Shown: positions 24,310 to 36,349 of the stretch, piece after piece
Layout: every line of letters begins with the position of its first letter
How positions within the stretch are numbered: position 1 is the stretch's first letter
Assembly (NCBI GenBank): GCA_017311185.1
Contig: JAESUZ010004792.1
Span: forward strand, 310,001-374,000
Origin: Proteles cristata cristata
Taxonomy: Eukaryota > Chordata > Mammalia > Carnivora > Hyaenidae
Length of the DNA stretch: 64,000 nucleotides
Reading direction: 5' to 3'
The notes under the pieces: model-generated
What the model saw: the letters and a program-made list of their open reading frames with translations, nothing else
Database searches by the model: none
Told to the model about the DNA's origin: nothing
Position numbers and translations under genes: made by a program

Positions 24310-24344
24310 TACACACACACACACACACACATACACATACACAC
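24310..24344. repeat. (CA)n microsatellite
   Basis: About 11 perfect CA units, then 'atacacatacacac'. Confidence 0.95.
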
Positions 24345-24399
24345 CCTGAAATCTCCTACCCAAGGCCTGAGGCTAGCTGTGTGTGAGAAGCCAGCTCAC

Positions 24400-24860
24400 T
24401 CTGGACATGTGATTTTGCAGTCTGGGAAGGCACAGTGGTAGATTACCCAAGAGAATGGCCTTACAGTTTTATAAACTATTTATTAGGCCCGTCCTGGAGA
24501 GCTACATCAATATGGCCGTCGGTGAAGCAAAGCAGAAGCTATAAAAATATCATCTATCCCAAACAAGCTTCATAATCAAACAAAACCCCGTGCTGGCTGG
24601 GACAGGCTTGTGTTCTGACACATAAGGGCCCTTTCCATCTTTAAAACAGACCATTAAAACACCAGAACACTTTAACTCACAGAAGTTTAAATCAAAAGGG
24701 AGGGGGGAAAGAGCTCTTTTCTCCAGGAGTAATAATGCCATTTCAGCTCCTAGAAAAGCTCGTTGCGATATAGATGCAATATTGCTTTTTTGATTGTGGC
24801 TTTTCAGATTCTTTCCAACACCCAGAAAATTTCCTAGAGGTTCAAAAAATTGCCCCTTTC
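24400..24860. other. repeat-free stretch, candidate conserved noncoding element
   Basis: No repeat is visible, and there is no coding frame with family resemblance. AT-rich sequence keeps isolated CpGs ('atggccgtcggtg', 'ctcgttgcgatatag') and TAAT- and TTTAAA-type cores. This resembles constrained noncoding DNA, but that is an inference from appearance only. Confidence 0.35.
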
Positions 24861-25004
24861 CTCCCTGCAGAAATCCTTTTTTTTTCTTACGCTAGCACAG
24901 TGAGTATGTTGTGATCTTCACACTATCATTTTGTTGTTTGCTCCATAAATAAAAAGATACAGTTTGATACATATGCCAGAAGGAAGTCATAATCATAATC
25001 ATAA

Positions 25005-25832
25005 CTGGAATTTGACCAATAGGGGCTGGGTGCCCTCTTCTAATCTCCCAAGGCAGAGGAGAACAGGAAGCAGGTCAATACACTGGTGGTTACTCTGATT
25101 AACATTTTCAGCCAGTGTCCTTCCAACTGGCTCCAAAACCTGTCTTAATAAACTGCATTCCAAGTACTCTGTATTTCTGCCTTATTGCATCTGCTATAGT
25201 GAGATAATATGTGGACTTGAGAAATAGTGACATTCGGTGACTGAGCTGCAGAGGGTTATATAAGGAAGCTAGATCACACTCCCCTCCACCTGGCATATTG
25301 CTTGTGTCTTCACATCATGATTCTAGAAATCAATCTGCAGCTAAAATTCACACATGGGGCTGCTCTTCTCTGGACCACAGGCTCCAGATACTGATACTGA
25401 GAGAATTAAAAAGAAAAGAAGAGAAGCTACTTGGGGGGGCGGGGGGGGGAGTGGTCACTCACCCTTGTGCTCCAATGACTGCCTGGTCTGTAAAGAAGTC
25501 TGAGAACACATGTATGCACATGATAATAAGCCACAGCCACCTGATAATCTTGCCTCTCTCAGTATGGGAGATGCCCCCTTGGAAATCTCAGTTGTTTTAA
25601 GAGCTGGGTAGAGTTTGTGAATGGGAATGAGGTAGGTAGGAAGGACAGAGCAAGGACTGAGATGGCCCAGCAGTCTTACACAAAAGGACAGCCAGCACAT
25701 GCCCCGGACCTCTGTTCCTTCCTATTATCCTGGAGTCAGTTGTACACGCTCTGTGACTTTGGTGGGTGCATAGGGAGAGAAATCATATTTTTATTTACTT
25801 ACAAAACACATTTTATTTTTGACTATTATTAA
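25005..25832. other. unassigned sequence with a G-run
   Basis: No gene recognised. It holds G7-C-G9 at 25433-25449, a homopolymer-type run where length calls are often unreliable. Confidence 0.5.
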
Positions 25833-25835
25833 CTT

Positions 25836-26034
25836 AAAAAAAAGTTCAAATGTTTATTTTGGGGAGGGGGGAAGGGCGGGTCAGAGAGAGAATAAAGCAC
25901 AGAATCGAAAGCAGGCCTCAGGCACTCAGCTGTCAGCAGAGAGGTCAACACAAGGAACAAACTCACAAGACGTGAGATCATGACGTAAGCAGAAGTCAGG
26001 CACTCATCTGACTGAGCCACCCAGGCACTCCACA
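25836..26034 (-). mobile_element. feliform tRNA-Lys SINE, antisense
   Basis: On the minus strand: 'ggagtgcctgggtggctcag', 'tcagatgagtgcctgacttc', 'gtcatgatctcacgtcttgt', a diverged body, and 'aaataaacatttgaac' as the tail. No clear target duplication was found. Confidence 0.92.
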
Positions 26035-26039
26035 CATTT

Positions 26040-29000
26040 AGTATTTAGAATTCAAAGCCAGAAAATGGATTGTCTTAGAACTCCATGAGCTATTAGTAAA
26101 TCACTTCACAAAAAGTGAATAGATTTCAGGCTGATGGGTATCCTCATCCCGAGGATATGCCTGACAGGTAATGTGTAGAGATCTGGGGCCCCTTCACAAA
26201 AGTGGCAGTAAAAATCAGCTTCGAAGCAATAAAACACTAAATGTTTAGAATCTACACTTCACATTGCATGTGCCATGGAGAATCAAATAAAGAAATAACA
26301 AAGAGTAAACAGATCGGCGTTCTGGACTCAGTCGCACCAATGGCCTTCTTTATTGCCTTAATCAAGCCAATCCTTCTGGTTTTAATTTACGCCAAAAAAG
26401 AGAAGTTCAAGGCTGAGCGATGTCATGGCAGTGACCTTGTGCACTCTAAGAGGAATCTACATGATAAATCCAGTAGCACATAGATTCCCATCAGAGTTTG
26501 ATCAAATCAGTGGGAAGTCTTGGCTAAGGAGTCTGTTCTCTTTGGGAGCTTCCTCTTTGTTCCCTAAAAAAAAAACCCTCAGAAAGGAAAAAAACAATCC
26601 AGATGGTTTATGAGGAAGAAAAATACTGTAACAGGTCTTTCACTTTCAAACTTCTCCCAGCAGCACAGCTGGATCTTCTATGTGAGAGGAGTTAGGGAAA
26701 TCTCAGGGAGAGCTGCTAACAGTGAAAATGATATGATTTTCTGGGAAGTGGTGGAAAGAAGCACTGCCTCTCCTGAAAAAGTCATCACTGTGGGTCCTGG
26801 TGGCACCATAGCCTTAGCCCACTGAGAGGGATTTTCATCAGTGACAACAGCGTGAAGCAGAGTTCTGCAGAGGCAAATGGGCTTGCATAGCAACAACCCT
26901 CGCATGTCTGCTGGGAGGCAATCACACCCACAGACTACGGCAGACCCACAGACTCCCCTGCCGTGTAAGACTGGAAACTGAAATCACAGTGATCCTCCAC
27001 AAAGACAGCCTACCATGCCTCTGTGATGCCTGCCTTTTTCTCCCCGTCAGCTTGGGCCACCTCTTTCCCTTCTGGTTCCTATTGTTTTGGGAAATGGTCC
27101 TGAATTGGTGAATGAGACGTCATGATGTGCATCCACATTGGAAAAACAGCCATGAAAACCAAAACAATATGCTATAGCTACATCATAATCTCATTGATAC
27201 GAAACAGATATGACATCTCCAAAATGCCGCTCTACTTAGGAAGATGAATTAAGAAGGACAAAATGAGTTCAAGGGCAAATGTACTGCAAGCATAAAGTTT
27301 CAAATCCAACATTTTCCCTTGGAGAAAAACTTTAATAATACCACTTACTAAATAACCAAAAAATAAAGACCATCTAGGTAATGTGTAGCTTTAAAGGTCT
27401 CATTTATTGAACAAATATTTCTTTAAAAATCTATACTTTTTAGTGAAATACTAAGAACTTCTTGAATAGCAGTGGTAAAAGCAGGCATTCCATAAAACTC
27501 ACAGAAAACTAAGGCAGAATTGTTCACAAAATCAAAGGAAGCCTATATTACCTGAAGTCCCAGACTTTGCACAGATCTGAACTTTAATAAAATAGGAACA
27601 TAGAACATATGGTAGATGGTGACTTCCTATTTTAAAATAGACACTTTTGAACGTATAAGAGAATCGAAACAAGCAGATGAGATTACAGAGTGCATAATGG
27701 AAAATGGTGCGTTGTTTAGGGCACACCCTACTGGGCTATCTCGTTCTAGCCTTTGTGTTATTTTACAACTCTGTAAATTATAGATAATTGATAGCATTGC
27801 AAGACAATTCTGTCTGCAGACATAAAAATAAATTCAGTCTCATGCAGTTTCAATCAACTTCCTTCTCTCCCTTGGCAAAAGCCAGTTTCATGTCCATTTC
27901 AAATTGATTTCCATATTCCTTTACTGCACACACATTTGCACTTCTGTGACTTCTCTTTTGGAACATATATCGCATCTGCCTGGTTTCTTGATTCACAATG
28001 ATTTAAACAATATATTGTTCATGTTTTATCTGTATGTGAACCATCATTTTACCTTTTCTAAAAATTATCTTTTAACAAGTAAAGTATACAGGGATGCTCC
28101 ACCTATTTAGTATAATGAAGGAAATAACATCGACTATCATAGAACGTAAGTAAGTGTCGGAACCACAGTGATGAAGGAAGACTATATCTTCCACTTAAAT
28201 CAAAGTGAGGAATTTCCTTTAGCCACACCTGGTTAAAGTTTTTATCAAGTTAGCAGACAGAGAGGATTTCTAGTAGAAATACTATAATACAATCATACCC
28301 GTGTTTCATCTAGATTGAAGTCTGCTGTTAACTGTTTATTGTGCCATCATCGTTTGCTCTTGCTACAGATTCTGACATTGTCACTTAGCCCAGTTTTGAC
28401 TTCCACAACCACCTGAATTAGAAGGTCCTCTTCAGGTGCTATGAGATGAGATTCATGACTCTGAAAGCCCTCTTGGCAATTCCATTAAATGTTCTGATTT
28501 CAGAGTTGATAGAACAGTTCTACAGTAAAATTTATGGGACAAGGACTCAATGTGCTAAAAGTCACAAACACAAGGAATATGCATAATTTTAGCCCTCAGA
28601 TTGAATCATCTCTTGACCCTCTGTACTTGTATCTTCCTAATGTTTTCAATTATATGTCCATGCATACTGAATGCCATCATCTGGTAATACTAAGACTCAG
28701 ATACGTACACAATTGGTCTCTAAACAAAATAATATATGTAAACCTGTTTTCTCCTTTTAAAAAGAGGTAAAAAATTATTTGTGAATCTTTAGTAGAAATG
28801 AAATTATTATAATTCACTTAGATGCTTCACTAAGTTTATTTTTACTATTAGATTCATATAGAATTCATGAGAACTGATACAATGAGTTGATAGGTAGAGG
28901 TAAAATGACTGTCTTCTGGCATTCAATTCTTAGCAATTTCTTTTAATTGTATCGTTGACATTGGTCCAACACTCACATTCCTTTTACCATGAACAGATGT

Positions 29001-29875
29001 AAACCCATTAACGGTGAACAGCCATACCTCCATGTGTCTTGCCATGCTGTAGGAGCCAAGAGATGGAATGGAACCACTAAGCAGAATAAATAGTAACTGG
29101 TCAAAGACTTCCTTCCAAGGGGACTGAGACCTGAGCAGGCCTTTGAGCTGTCTCTTGAAGAAGCGCAAAACAATAATAAAATATCACTTACCTAGGGAAA
29201 GACAAAAGAGAAAAGGCATAGAGAAAAAAGGAAGGGTTAGAGTTTACCACAACCACATTATGTTCCATAAAAATGATCTATTTTAAGATGATCTATTGTT
29301 TAATGCAATTCAAGTTCTCCACAAGCTGCAAGTAAAATTCAAGTTTTAAATATACCCAGGTAAAGGTCAGTGGGGAAAATGGCATATTGTTGCAAAGGCC
29401 ACGTAGCTCACTGTTTTTCTGTTCCGATCTGGTGTTCTTATACAGGTGCATTTAGCAACCAGAACATGGCCCTAGTAACAAGAAACTGGCTAGGGACTCG
29501 GTTATGTGCCAAAAAAGTGGAAAAATGCATACGACCCAGCTGCCTTAATGATTATGGAGGTTCTGTAGCTATGTGGTTCAGATGCTGAGAAGATTGAACT
29601 AATAAAAAAGAAATGAGAGAACTGTCATCACAGATTACATGGTATTTATTCCAAAATCTGTTCATTATAGAAATTTGCAAGACAAATGGGATTTTAGCAA
29701 GCAATGGCAGCATTTTCCTCCTGGTAAGTGTGTAACGAGGCACCCAATTTGTCTAGAGCATGGTCTGTCTTTTTTTTTCAAATATGCCTCGCTCTAAATC
29801 GTAGTAAAATTCTTGAAAATATTTATTAGGAGGTTAGCAAAAACAAGTGAAATTTTTAGAATTTTATACAATTTA
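26040..29875. other. unassigned unique sequence, repeat-poor
   Basis: No gene and no confident repeat in about 3.8 kb, unusual for this window. Open frames up to about 80 codons occur on both strands without a recognisable family. It may contain conserved noncoding sequence, but nothing can be fixed by eye. Confidence 0.45.
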
Positions 29876-29879
29876 GATA

Positions 29880-30110
29880 GGGCTTTCATAGGCACTGTTT
29901 CTTTTGATTTTCATGACAACATTTTATTGTAGATACAACAGATATCTTTATCTTTATCTCTCACCCTTTCTTCTACTCACTTCTCCTTTTTTGAAGTAAG
30001 CAACTGGGACCTAGTTTAATTAATCAGCTTGTCTAAAATCAGAAATCAGACTCAGAGAAAATGACAGTTCCAGGACCTGAATTTAGTTCTCTTGGTATCC
30101 CATTGTTCGC
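29880..30110 (-). repeat. MIR SINE, antisense
   Basis: 'ttgattttcatgacaacatt', 'gaagtaagcaactgggacct', 'ggacctgaatttagttct' and 'cttggtatcccattg' follow antisense MIR order. Confidence 0.6.
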
Positions 30111-30114
30111 TGTT

Positions 30115-30935
30115 GATCAAATCTCAGACATGATATAAAGGTAGCTAAGAAGAAACGTGGAGAAGGAGAGGAAGAGAAAGGAGAAGGGAGGGAATGAGCA
30201 AACTGACGAAGAGGGATAGTAAAAGGGATAAGGAAATAGGAAAGGCAGAAAGACTTAAAGCTAATCAAATGTGCTACAAGTTCTTCATTGAACACATTTG
30301 TGCAAGTAGAGAGCATAGAAAAGCACCTGACAGCAGGAAACCCATAAAAACTAGTTGTTATTGTTCATTCCTTCATGTCTACTGACTTAAGAAGAACTTG
30401 ACTAGAACACAGGCTATCATCCATATCATGGTTGTTGTTGATCTATCTGCATGAATGTTTAAATAACATTGGTCAGGGTAGTAACTGTGTCAGAGAAATG
30501 ACATTTTGCAGAAGAAAAAAAAAACTCTAAAAGGTATATTTTCTGGTCATGTTTTAATCCCAGCCATTGATGAATGGTTAATTCTTGGCCTGCTCACAAC
30601 CAACAAAGCGCTCAGCATTTTGTTGTATCCTGGTTCTTCTAATGACATCTTGGCTTTCTTCCCAGATAATTCCAAGAGTCTGAAGCTTACCTGACATCTG
30701 CAGTGCATGTCTGACTACTTGTGTGATAACAAATGCAGCCATAATAAATGGTATAAAACAAGCTATGCATGGGAGGTTCAGAAAGGCCATGACATATTAG
30801 AGAGAGGAAGCTGTCAGATTTCAGGCATATCTACAAGTTTCACAGTATAGCTAGTACTTGACTAGGGATGGGAGTTCTCAGACCCACATCAGCAGACAAA
30901 AATGAAAGGAGACTTTGGGGTAGTATTGTGGGATC
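30115..30935. other. unassigned sequence with a purine-rich tract
   Basis: A purine-rich tract, interrupted by 'cgtgg', lies at about 30149-30190 (agaagaaa, gagaaggagaggaag types). The rest is unassigned. Confidence 0.5.
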
Positions 30936-30939
30936 ATCA

Positions 30940-31450
30940 TGTCTGTAGCTTTTTATTGGAAGGTAATTATAGCCTTATACAATTTATGACCAGAATGCAC
31001 CTAATCCCCTTATAAATGCTTCTTATTCACCACCCAGCACTTTTTGACACTACTGGCCAAACAAATGGTGGTTGTTTCTACCTGGGTGATGGCAAGGCTG
31101 TTAATTGTAACACTCCATGAAACTTAATTATGCAAAGCAGAGAGGCAACTCTGGAGCTATTAATCAGAGGTTTGGTTCAGAAGTAATTTTTTGTTGGGAC
31201 CCAAGGAGCTGTTCTCATCCCTTCCATTGTGCTGCACCAATAGTTAATCCCCTGCTTTAATGGAAAGCTGTTGGGGTTGGATTTAGGAACTTGACGGTGG
31301 CAAAGCAGCTTATAAACATAGCCTTGCTTATTAATGAGCAGATACCTAACTTCTTCTACTTAAGTCCCCTTTAATTACAGTGGCCAGAAACCAATATCAT
31401 TTGTGGGCTATCAAGAACAGGTAGCCAATCACTTATTTCCTAACTGCCTG
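30940..31450. promoter_or_regulatory. candidate conserved noncoding / enhancer-like element
   Basis: Repeat-free and noncoding. It clusters homeodomain-type TAAT cores: 'ttaattatgcaaag' at 31124-31137 (TAAT core joined to an octamer-like ATGCAAA), 'attaatcag' near 31159, 'attaatgag' near 31330 and 'tttaattacag' at 31370-31380. Such packing is common in developmental enhancers, but it can also occur by chance in AT-rich DNA. No target gene is visible. Confidence 0.35.
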
Positions 31451-31789
31451 AAGGAAATGTGTAGATTATGAAAGTGGGTAATATGAAGGAGGAAGTGAGA
31501 TAAAACATACTTGAAATTGACAGAAGAAAATAATCGGTATCACTTCCAAGTATCTTTAGAAAGAGCATACTTCACATAGCTTCTAACAAGGATGACTTGC
31601 TGTTACTTCTAAGTAGGAGAGTGAAATTATTGGGCTGATCCAGATGATACCTAAGGAGTTCCAAATTCATTTTTGGTAGAAGAGAAAGGATCACTACCTA
31701 ACAAAAAACAAATACCACCACCATGATTACTAGTAATTGAAGACGCTCAAAGGAGTCTCAGTGTCCTTGGTATAAATCTATATACCCAG

Positions 31790-32390
31790 TTACTCAAAAA
31801 ATATTCATTGAACACCTACAAATTCTCCCCTGTGCTAATAAAGCACTGGAGATACCAAGATGCACATGTCATGGCCCATTCTCTCAAAGAGCTCACAGTC
31901 TTGTACAAAAGGTTTGCAAAGCAAAGTACTAAGAACAGTGGATCAAGTGCCTGGGTGGCTCAGTCAGTTAAGCTTCCTACTTCACCTGAGGTCATGACCT
32001 TGCGCCCCACTTTGAGCCCTGCATTGAACTCCATGCTGACAGCTCAGAGCCTGGAACCTACTTCAGATATTGTGTCTCCCTCTCTCTGTGTCCCTTTCCT
32101 TGCTCTCTCTCTCTTTCTCTTTCAAAAATAAATTTAAAAACATCTAAAAAATAAAAAAAAGAACAGTGGGACCGAGGTGTAGAAATCATCCTGGCAGGCA
32201 GGACAGGGTGAGTGGGACTCAGGATGTGGAAGCAAAGTTACAAAAATTGTGAAAGAGAAAAGAACAGATGAATCATGGGGATTTAAGGAGGATGAGCTGA
32301 CTGGGAGGCTGAAAGGAAGGAGTGCTAGAATAAATAAGGTAGGAGGATGTGGGGGACTTGCTTGGCATAGGATGTCAGGCTCACTCTCAA
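31790..32390 (-). repeat. L2 LINE, antisense, split by a SINE
   Basis: 'aatattcattgaacacctac', 'cactggagataccaagatgc' and 'aaagagctcacagtcttgta' are the antisense L2 tail. The sequence right of the SINE (32170-32390) is likely more of the same L2, though poorly conserved. Confidence 0.7.
31931..32169 (+). mobile_element. feliform tRNA-Lys SINE with target duplication
   Basis: 'gtgcctgggtggctcagtca', 'gttaagcttcctacttcacc', a CT-rich linker and an A-rich tail. An 11-bp target duplication, 'aagaacagtgg', lies at 31931-31941 and 32159-32169. It lies inside the L2. Confidence 0.95.
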
Positions 32391-32429
32391 ACTGAATTCC
32401 AACATGACTTCTGCTTTTAAGGCATGTCT

Positions 32430-32695
32430 CCCAAACCTTTCTGCTCATCCCCATCCCCAAACCCTTGCTCAGGCTGTGTGTGCCTGCAATTGTTCTCCCA
32501 CATCTTTCCAAATCTTGTTTATTCTTTAAGGGTAAGTCTACTCCATCTCTATTTCTTCTACAGCACAATACTGTCCACCATTCATGTAGCACTGAGTCAT
32601 GAATACTCCCTGATATGATTTCTAATTCCTTAACTGTGTCCTTTGCCTCTTGGTGACACCAGAAATACATTAAAGGCAGAGATGTTGTGGAAGTC
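32430..32695 (+). repeat. L2-like LINE fragment
   Basis: 'ttgttctcccacatctttcc', 'attctttaagggtaagtcta' and 'catgtagcactgagtcatga' loosely follow the sense L2 order. The 187-codon minus-strand frame at 32134-32697 covers this stretch and the SINE tail and has no real protein features. Confidence 0.5.
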
Positions 32696-32702
32696 ATTAT
32701 TC

Positions 32703-33164
32703 AATGGCTTCCAAAGATGTCAGGTACTAATCCCTGCAATTTATAAACATCTCTTTATATAAGGAATAAGTGCAGATCTGATTAAGTTAAGAATTTTGAG
32801 ATAGAGTGATTAACTTGCATTATCCTGGTGGGTTCTAAATGCCCTCCCAAGTTTCCTTATAACAGGGAGGCACAGGGAGATTTCATAAAGACAGAAGAGG
32901 AGGAAGCTGTGTGACCACAAAGACAGAGAGTGGAGCAATGTAATCACAAGCCCTGGGATGCTGGCAGTCACCAGAAGCTGGAAGAGGCAGCAAATAGACC
33001 CTCCCCTATAGTGTGTGGAGAGCACAGCCCTGCCAATATGAAGATCTCGGCTCAGCATGACTGATCTTGGACTTCTCTTCTCTGGAAAATAAGACAATAA
33101 ATTTCTGTTGTTTCATACTTGGTTTACGGTAATTTGTTAAAGCAGCACTAAGAAACTAATACAG
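32703..33164 (+). mobile_element. MLT1-type MaLR LTR, 5'-truncated
   Basis: 'gtttccttataacagggagg', 'agtcaccagaagctggaaga', 'gagcacagccctgccaata', 'tcttggacttctc', 'aataaatttctgttgtttca' and 'agcagcactaagaaactaat' give the MLT1 3' two-thirds in order. The first LTR bases are decayed or missing. Confidence 0.88.
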
Positions 33165-33170
33165 AATATA

Positions 33171-33300
33171 CAGGGTGACCATAAGAGTAGACTCTCCCTG
33201 GACAGCCCCAGCCTAAGCCTATCCTCCTGGTGTAATTATAATAGCTCCCCTTTCACTCCCTAACTGTTGTAGTTTGGAGATAAATTATATGGTCAGCCTG
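33171..33300. mobile_element. short hAT-like nonautonomous DNA element (tentative)
   Basis: The ends are inverted: 'cagggtgaccata' at 33171-33183 and 'tatggtcagcctg' at 33288-33300, 12 of 13 complementary. The inside keeps 'gtgtaattataatagctccc' and 'ctttcactccc', which I recall from an ancient mammalian MER element. No perfect 8-bp target duplication was found. Confidence 0.55.
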
Positions 33301-33304
33301 GATA

Positions 33305-33390
33305 CAGACGGTACTTTCATCTTTGTTGCATCATCCACAGTACACTTAACACAATGCCGTGCCTACTATAGGCAAATAGTGTACAGTTTC
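33305..33390 (+). repeat. L2-like 3' end fragment
   Basis: 'acttaacacaatgccgtgcc' and 'tactataggcaaatagtg' resemble the L2 terminus (acagtgcctggcacatagtagg type). Confidence 0.45.
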
Positions 33391-33836
33391 TGAAGTAAAG
33401 AAGAAAAATTCTCAGTCATTTTAAAAATGATTTGCTCACAAGCTTTTTTAAATACAAATTTTAGAAACAAGGAACTATTGTGGTTGATTGAAGTAGAGAA
33501 TGTGCTCAGAGGTATTTGTTGCTCAAAGATGAGGTTTTTCAAGTTGACCTTCCTCAAAACCTGAGGTTGGTACTGAAAAAGAATAAAGCTCTAATCTCAA
33601 ACTAGATTTTCAAAATTGATAACACTTTCGATAAGTATAAAAGGCCTGTTCCATATGTTTAAGTAAACACAGTTATACATCTTTTGTGGGTTTATTTCAG
33701 AGGAAATATCGGCATAAACTTATTTGATGAGAACGGAAGAGGAAAGTTGGAAGGTCCATTTGAAATGATTACTGACACACTGCTAAGATAATGTACATGG
33801 ACTCCCTCAAAGTAAATATCTACTTGTTTGTGCACA

Positions 33837-33838
<2 letters not shown>

Positions 33839-33876
<38 letters not shown>

Positions 33877-33888
33877 CGCGCTCGCGTG
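33839..33888. repeat. (TG)n tract continuing into CG-alternating DNA
   Basis: About 16 TG units run directly into 'cgcgcacgcgc' and, after one break, 'tcgcgtgt'. The alternation of purine and pyrimidine is unbroken over 33839-33881, the classic pattern able to adopt Z-DNA. Confidence 0.95.
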
Positions 33889-33891
33889 TCC

Positions 33892-36210
33892 AGGTAGGGT
33901 GCAATCAGTCAGGAAGCAATTTAATCTGGGCACTGAGTATAATGAAAGAGCATGAGTATGTGTTGTTGTTTTTTTAAATAACTTAATATAATTCCAACCA
34001 ATAAAATCCTTAGGATCCAGAGCCAGCAGTTACATGAATCAAGTAACAAATATGTATGAGTGTAAATCACTATATACTAAACACTGGAACAAAACAAACA
34101 GCATAAAATCTATTCTACAATTTATGGTCTATTTGCAATTTCATTGGGGACATGGAAGGTTCCGAGAGACTTGGAAGACTTTAACCAATCAAAGGCCAAT
34201 GCAAGGCTTTATTGTGCTAAATTATATGGCATTAACTATAAGTACCAGAAACATTAAGAGAAGGGAGAGTCCACTGTGTGCTAAGATAATTGTGAACAGC
34301 TTCATGAAGAGTTGGGCTTTGTTCTGGAGTTTGAGTACACAGCATGGGATTCACGTTGGTATTAATAAGGGAAGAGGGGAGAACGTGAAAGGCCAATCTG
34401 AGTAAATAGTGTATGGCAGGAATTTCACGTGTCACATGAAAAGAACATCACATGTTACCTTTGTCTTACTCAATATGAACTGCTAATTCGCTTTAAAATA
34501 TATGTTATATATGTTATAGTATTTCTAAATTCCACAGACCTTAGAGCTTCTTAGTCTCTAGTCCTTAGCTAATATGAAAATTTCAACCCATTCTCTGAAA
34601 CTAAATTCTTGTGAATTGAGCTGATTAGATGATATTCTTACAAGTAGAAGGGATACAATGTTACACATTGGGATGGAGTAATAAAATTTCACTTAAATAA
34701 ACTTAATTAGGAAAGATCAACCAAAGCGCTTTCTGTCTCTAGTACTAGCAGCGTAGGAATGATTAGATAATTTCCCAACTTACTAGAATTCCCAGCTCTC
34801 TAATTAATAACACCTCTCATCAAAAGAGTATTGGATATTATTACTGTTCAGGATACCTAAACATTGGATGACCTGATCTGATTTTGGCTATGAAGTATTC
34901 ACAAATAAATTAGAAGTTAGCAAAAGAAAACAAGAAAGAAAGAAAGAAAATGCAGCCCAAAAGTAAATACACTGACGTCTGTTTTTGGATAATGAAGTTG
35001 GAGCAAAAGAGGGAAAATGTGAGGCCCTCCGGTGCACAGGAAAGACAATTAAGACACAGAAATGGAAATTGGCATAAGGGGAAAGCGGCACTTGGAAAGT
35101 ATTTAAGCATGTAGAACCAATTTCGTTACCAGGAGGCAATCGTACATATGGCACAAGAAGAGAAAACTCTAACAAAAATGTGCCTTATCACACGGTCTCC
35201 ACCTTCAACTACCTACTGCATAACAGAATGCAAATGGTAAGCTGGATGGTTTCATGATTGCTGATTGCTGAGTCTGCTATTCATTGCAGTTAGCCTGTTG
35301 GTTCTTTAGTTTTCACTAAATAATAGAACTAGAAAGTCTAGCAAGAAAACAATGAACACCTGGATCCTATTAATAACTTGCATCACAATGGATATTTGAA
35401 TCCAGTATGGTATTGAATGAGGCTTTTAGGAAATGTGCTACTATTGTGTTCCAAGATTGACCTTGATCTGTTATTGATGGCATGTTATCAATAAGCTGAC
35501 ATCAGTCATTTACAACTTAGCATAATTATTTGTCAGAGAGTAGATTGAAATATGCAGAAGAAGAGAACTCTAAAAAGTCTGCAGAAACAAAAAGAAGAAG
35601 AAAAAAAAGAAGAGAACACTGCTGAGATGGAGAAAAGTTCCAAATAGAGTCACCCAAGAAAATAATGCTTGTAGCAATATTCTTTGTGGTATCCGTTGTA
35701 ACCAGTGTGAACAATGGAAGGCTGAAAACTTTATTGCTCTCATCCTATGTTCTTGGTTGTAGATTAAAACTTTAAAAAGTACCAGAAAAACTGTGTGTGA
35801 AAACCATTCTTTCTCAGTCAGGTTTATGTGTAAAAATTTTGACCGATAGAGTTAATACATTTGTTGTTTCTAGTTTACAAAGCTCTTTGAAAATTAGACA
35901 TGTTCACACAAAGAAGCACAGTGTGCTAGGAGGCTGAATCCACAAGTGAGGTAGGATTCTGGAGCCCACAGCTATACCACATCTAGACTCAGGAACACAG
36001 CAAATACCTGTTGTGAATTGGAGCTTCTATTCACTACAACCCAACCCCTTCATCAGTAAGATAACAAGAGGAGGGAAGCAGAGTACCTGAATAAAAACAG
36101 GTGAAATATATGGCACTCTGTTTTCTGGCCCCTTTCCTTGGAAGAATAGTAAAGACCTGACAGTATATAGTAAAGAATAGTAAAGACCACAAAATTAACA
36201 GAATAAAATC
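33892..36210. other. unassigned AT-rich sequence
   Basis: No gene or clear repeat in about 2.3 kb. A short GAAA run lies at 34932-34949 and an A/G-rich stretch at 35578-35614. Confidence 0.5.
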
Positions 36211-36214
36211 AGCA

Positions 36215-36345
36215 AACAGCAAACACTAGACTAAGCACTTTGCAAGAGGCTGTGGACTGCAAACTGGTGTGATTTCCATTTTCTAGATGCAGAGACAATG
36301 CCCAGAGGGTGCATGCAATTCAAGCTCCTCAGCTCGTACTTGAAT
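36215..36345 (-). repeat. MIR SINE fragment, antisense
   Basis: 'actagactaagcactttgca', 'atttccattttctagatgca' and 'gagacaatgcccagag' match antisense MIR. Confidence 0.65.
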
Positions 36346-36349
36346 TCCA

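Noticed and set aside
32134..32697. 187-codon open frame on the minus strand
   Set aside because: It runs through a SINE tail and L2-like sequence on both sides, shows no domain, and is compositionally ordinary noncoding translation.
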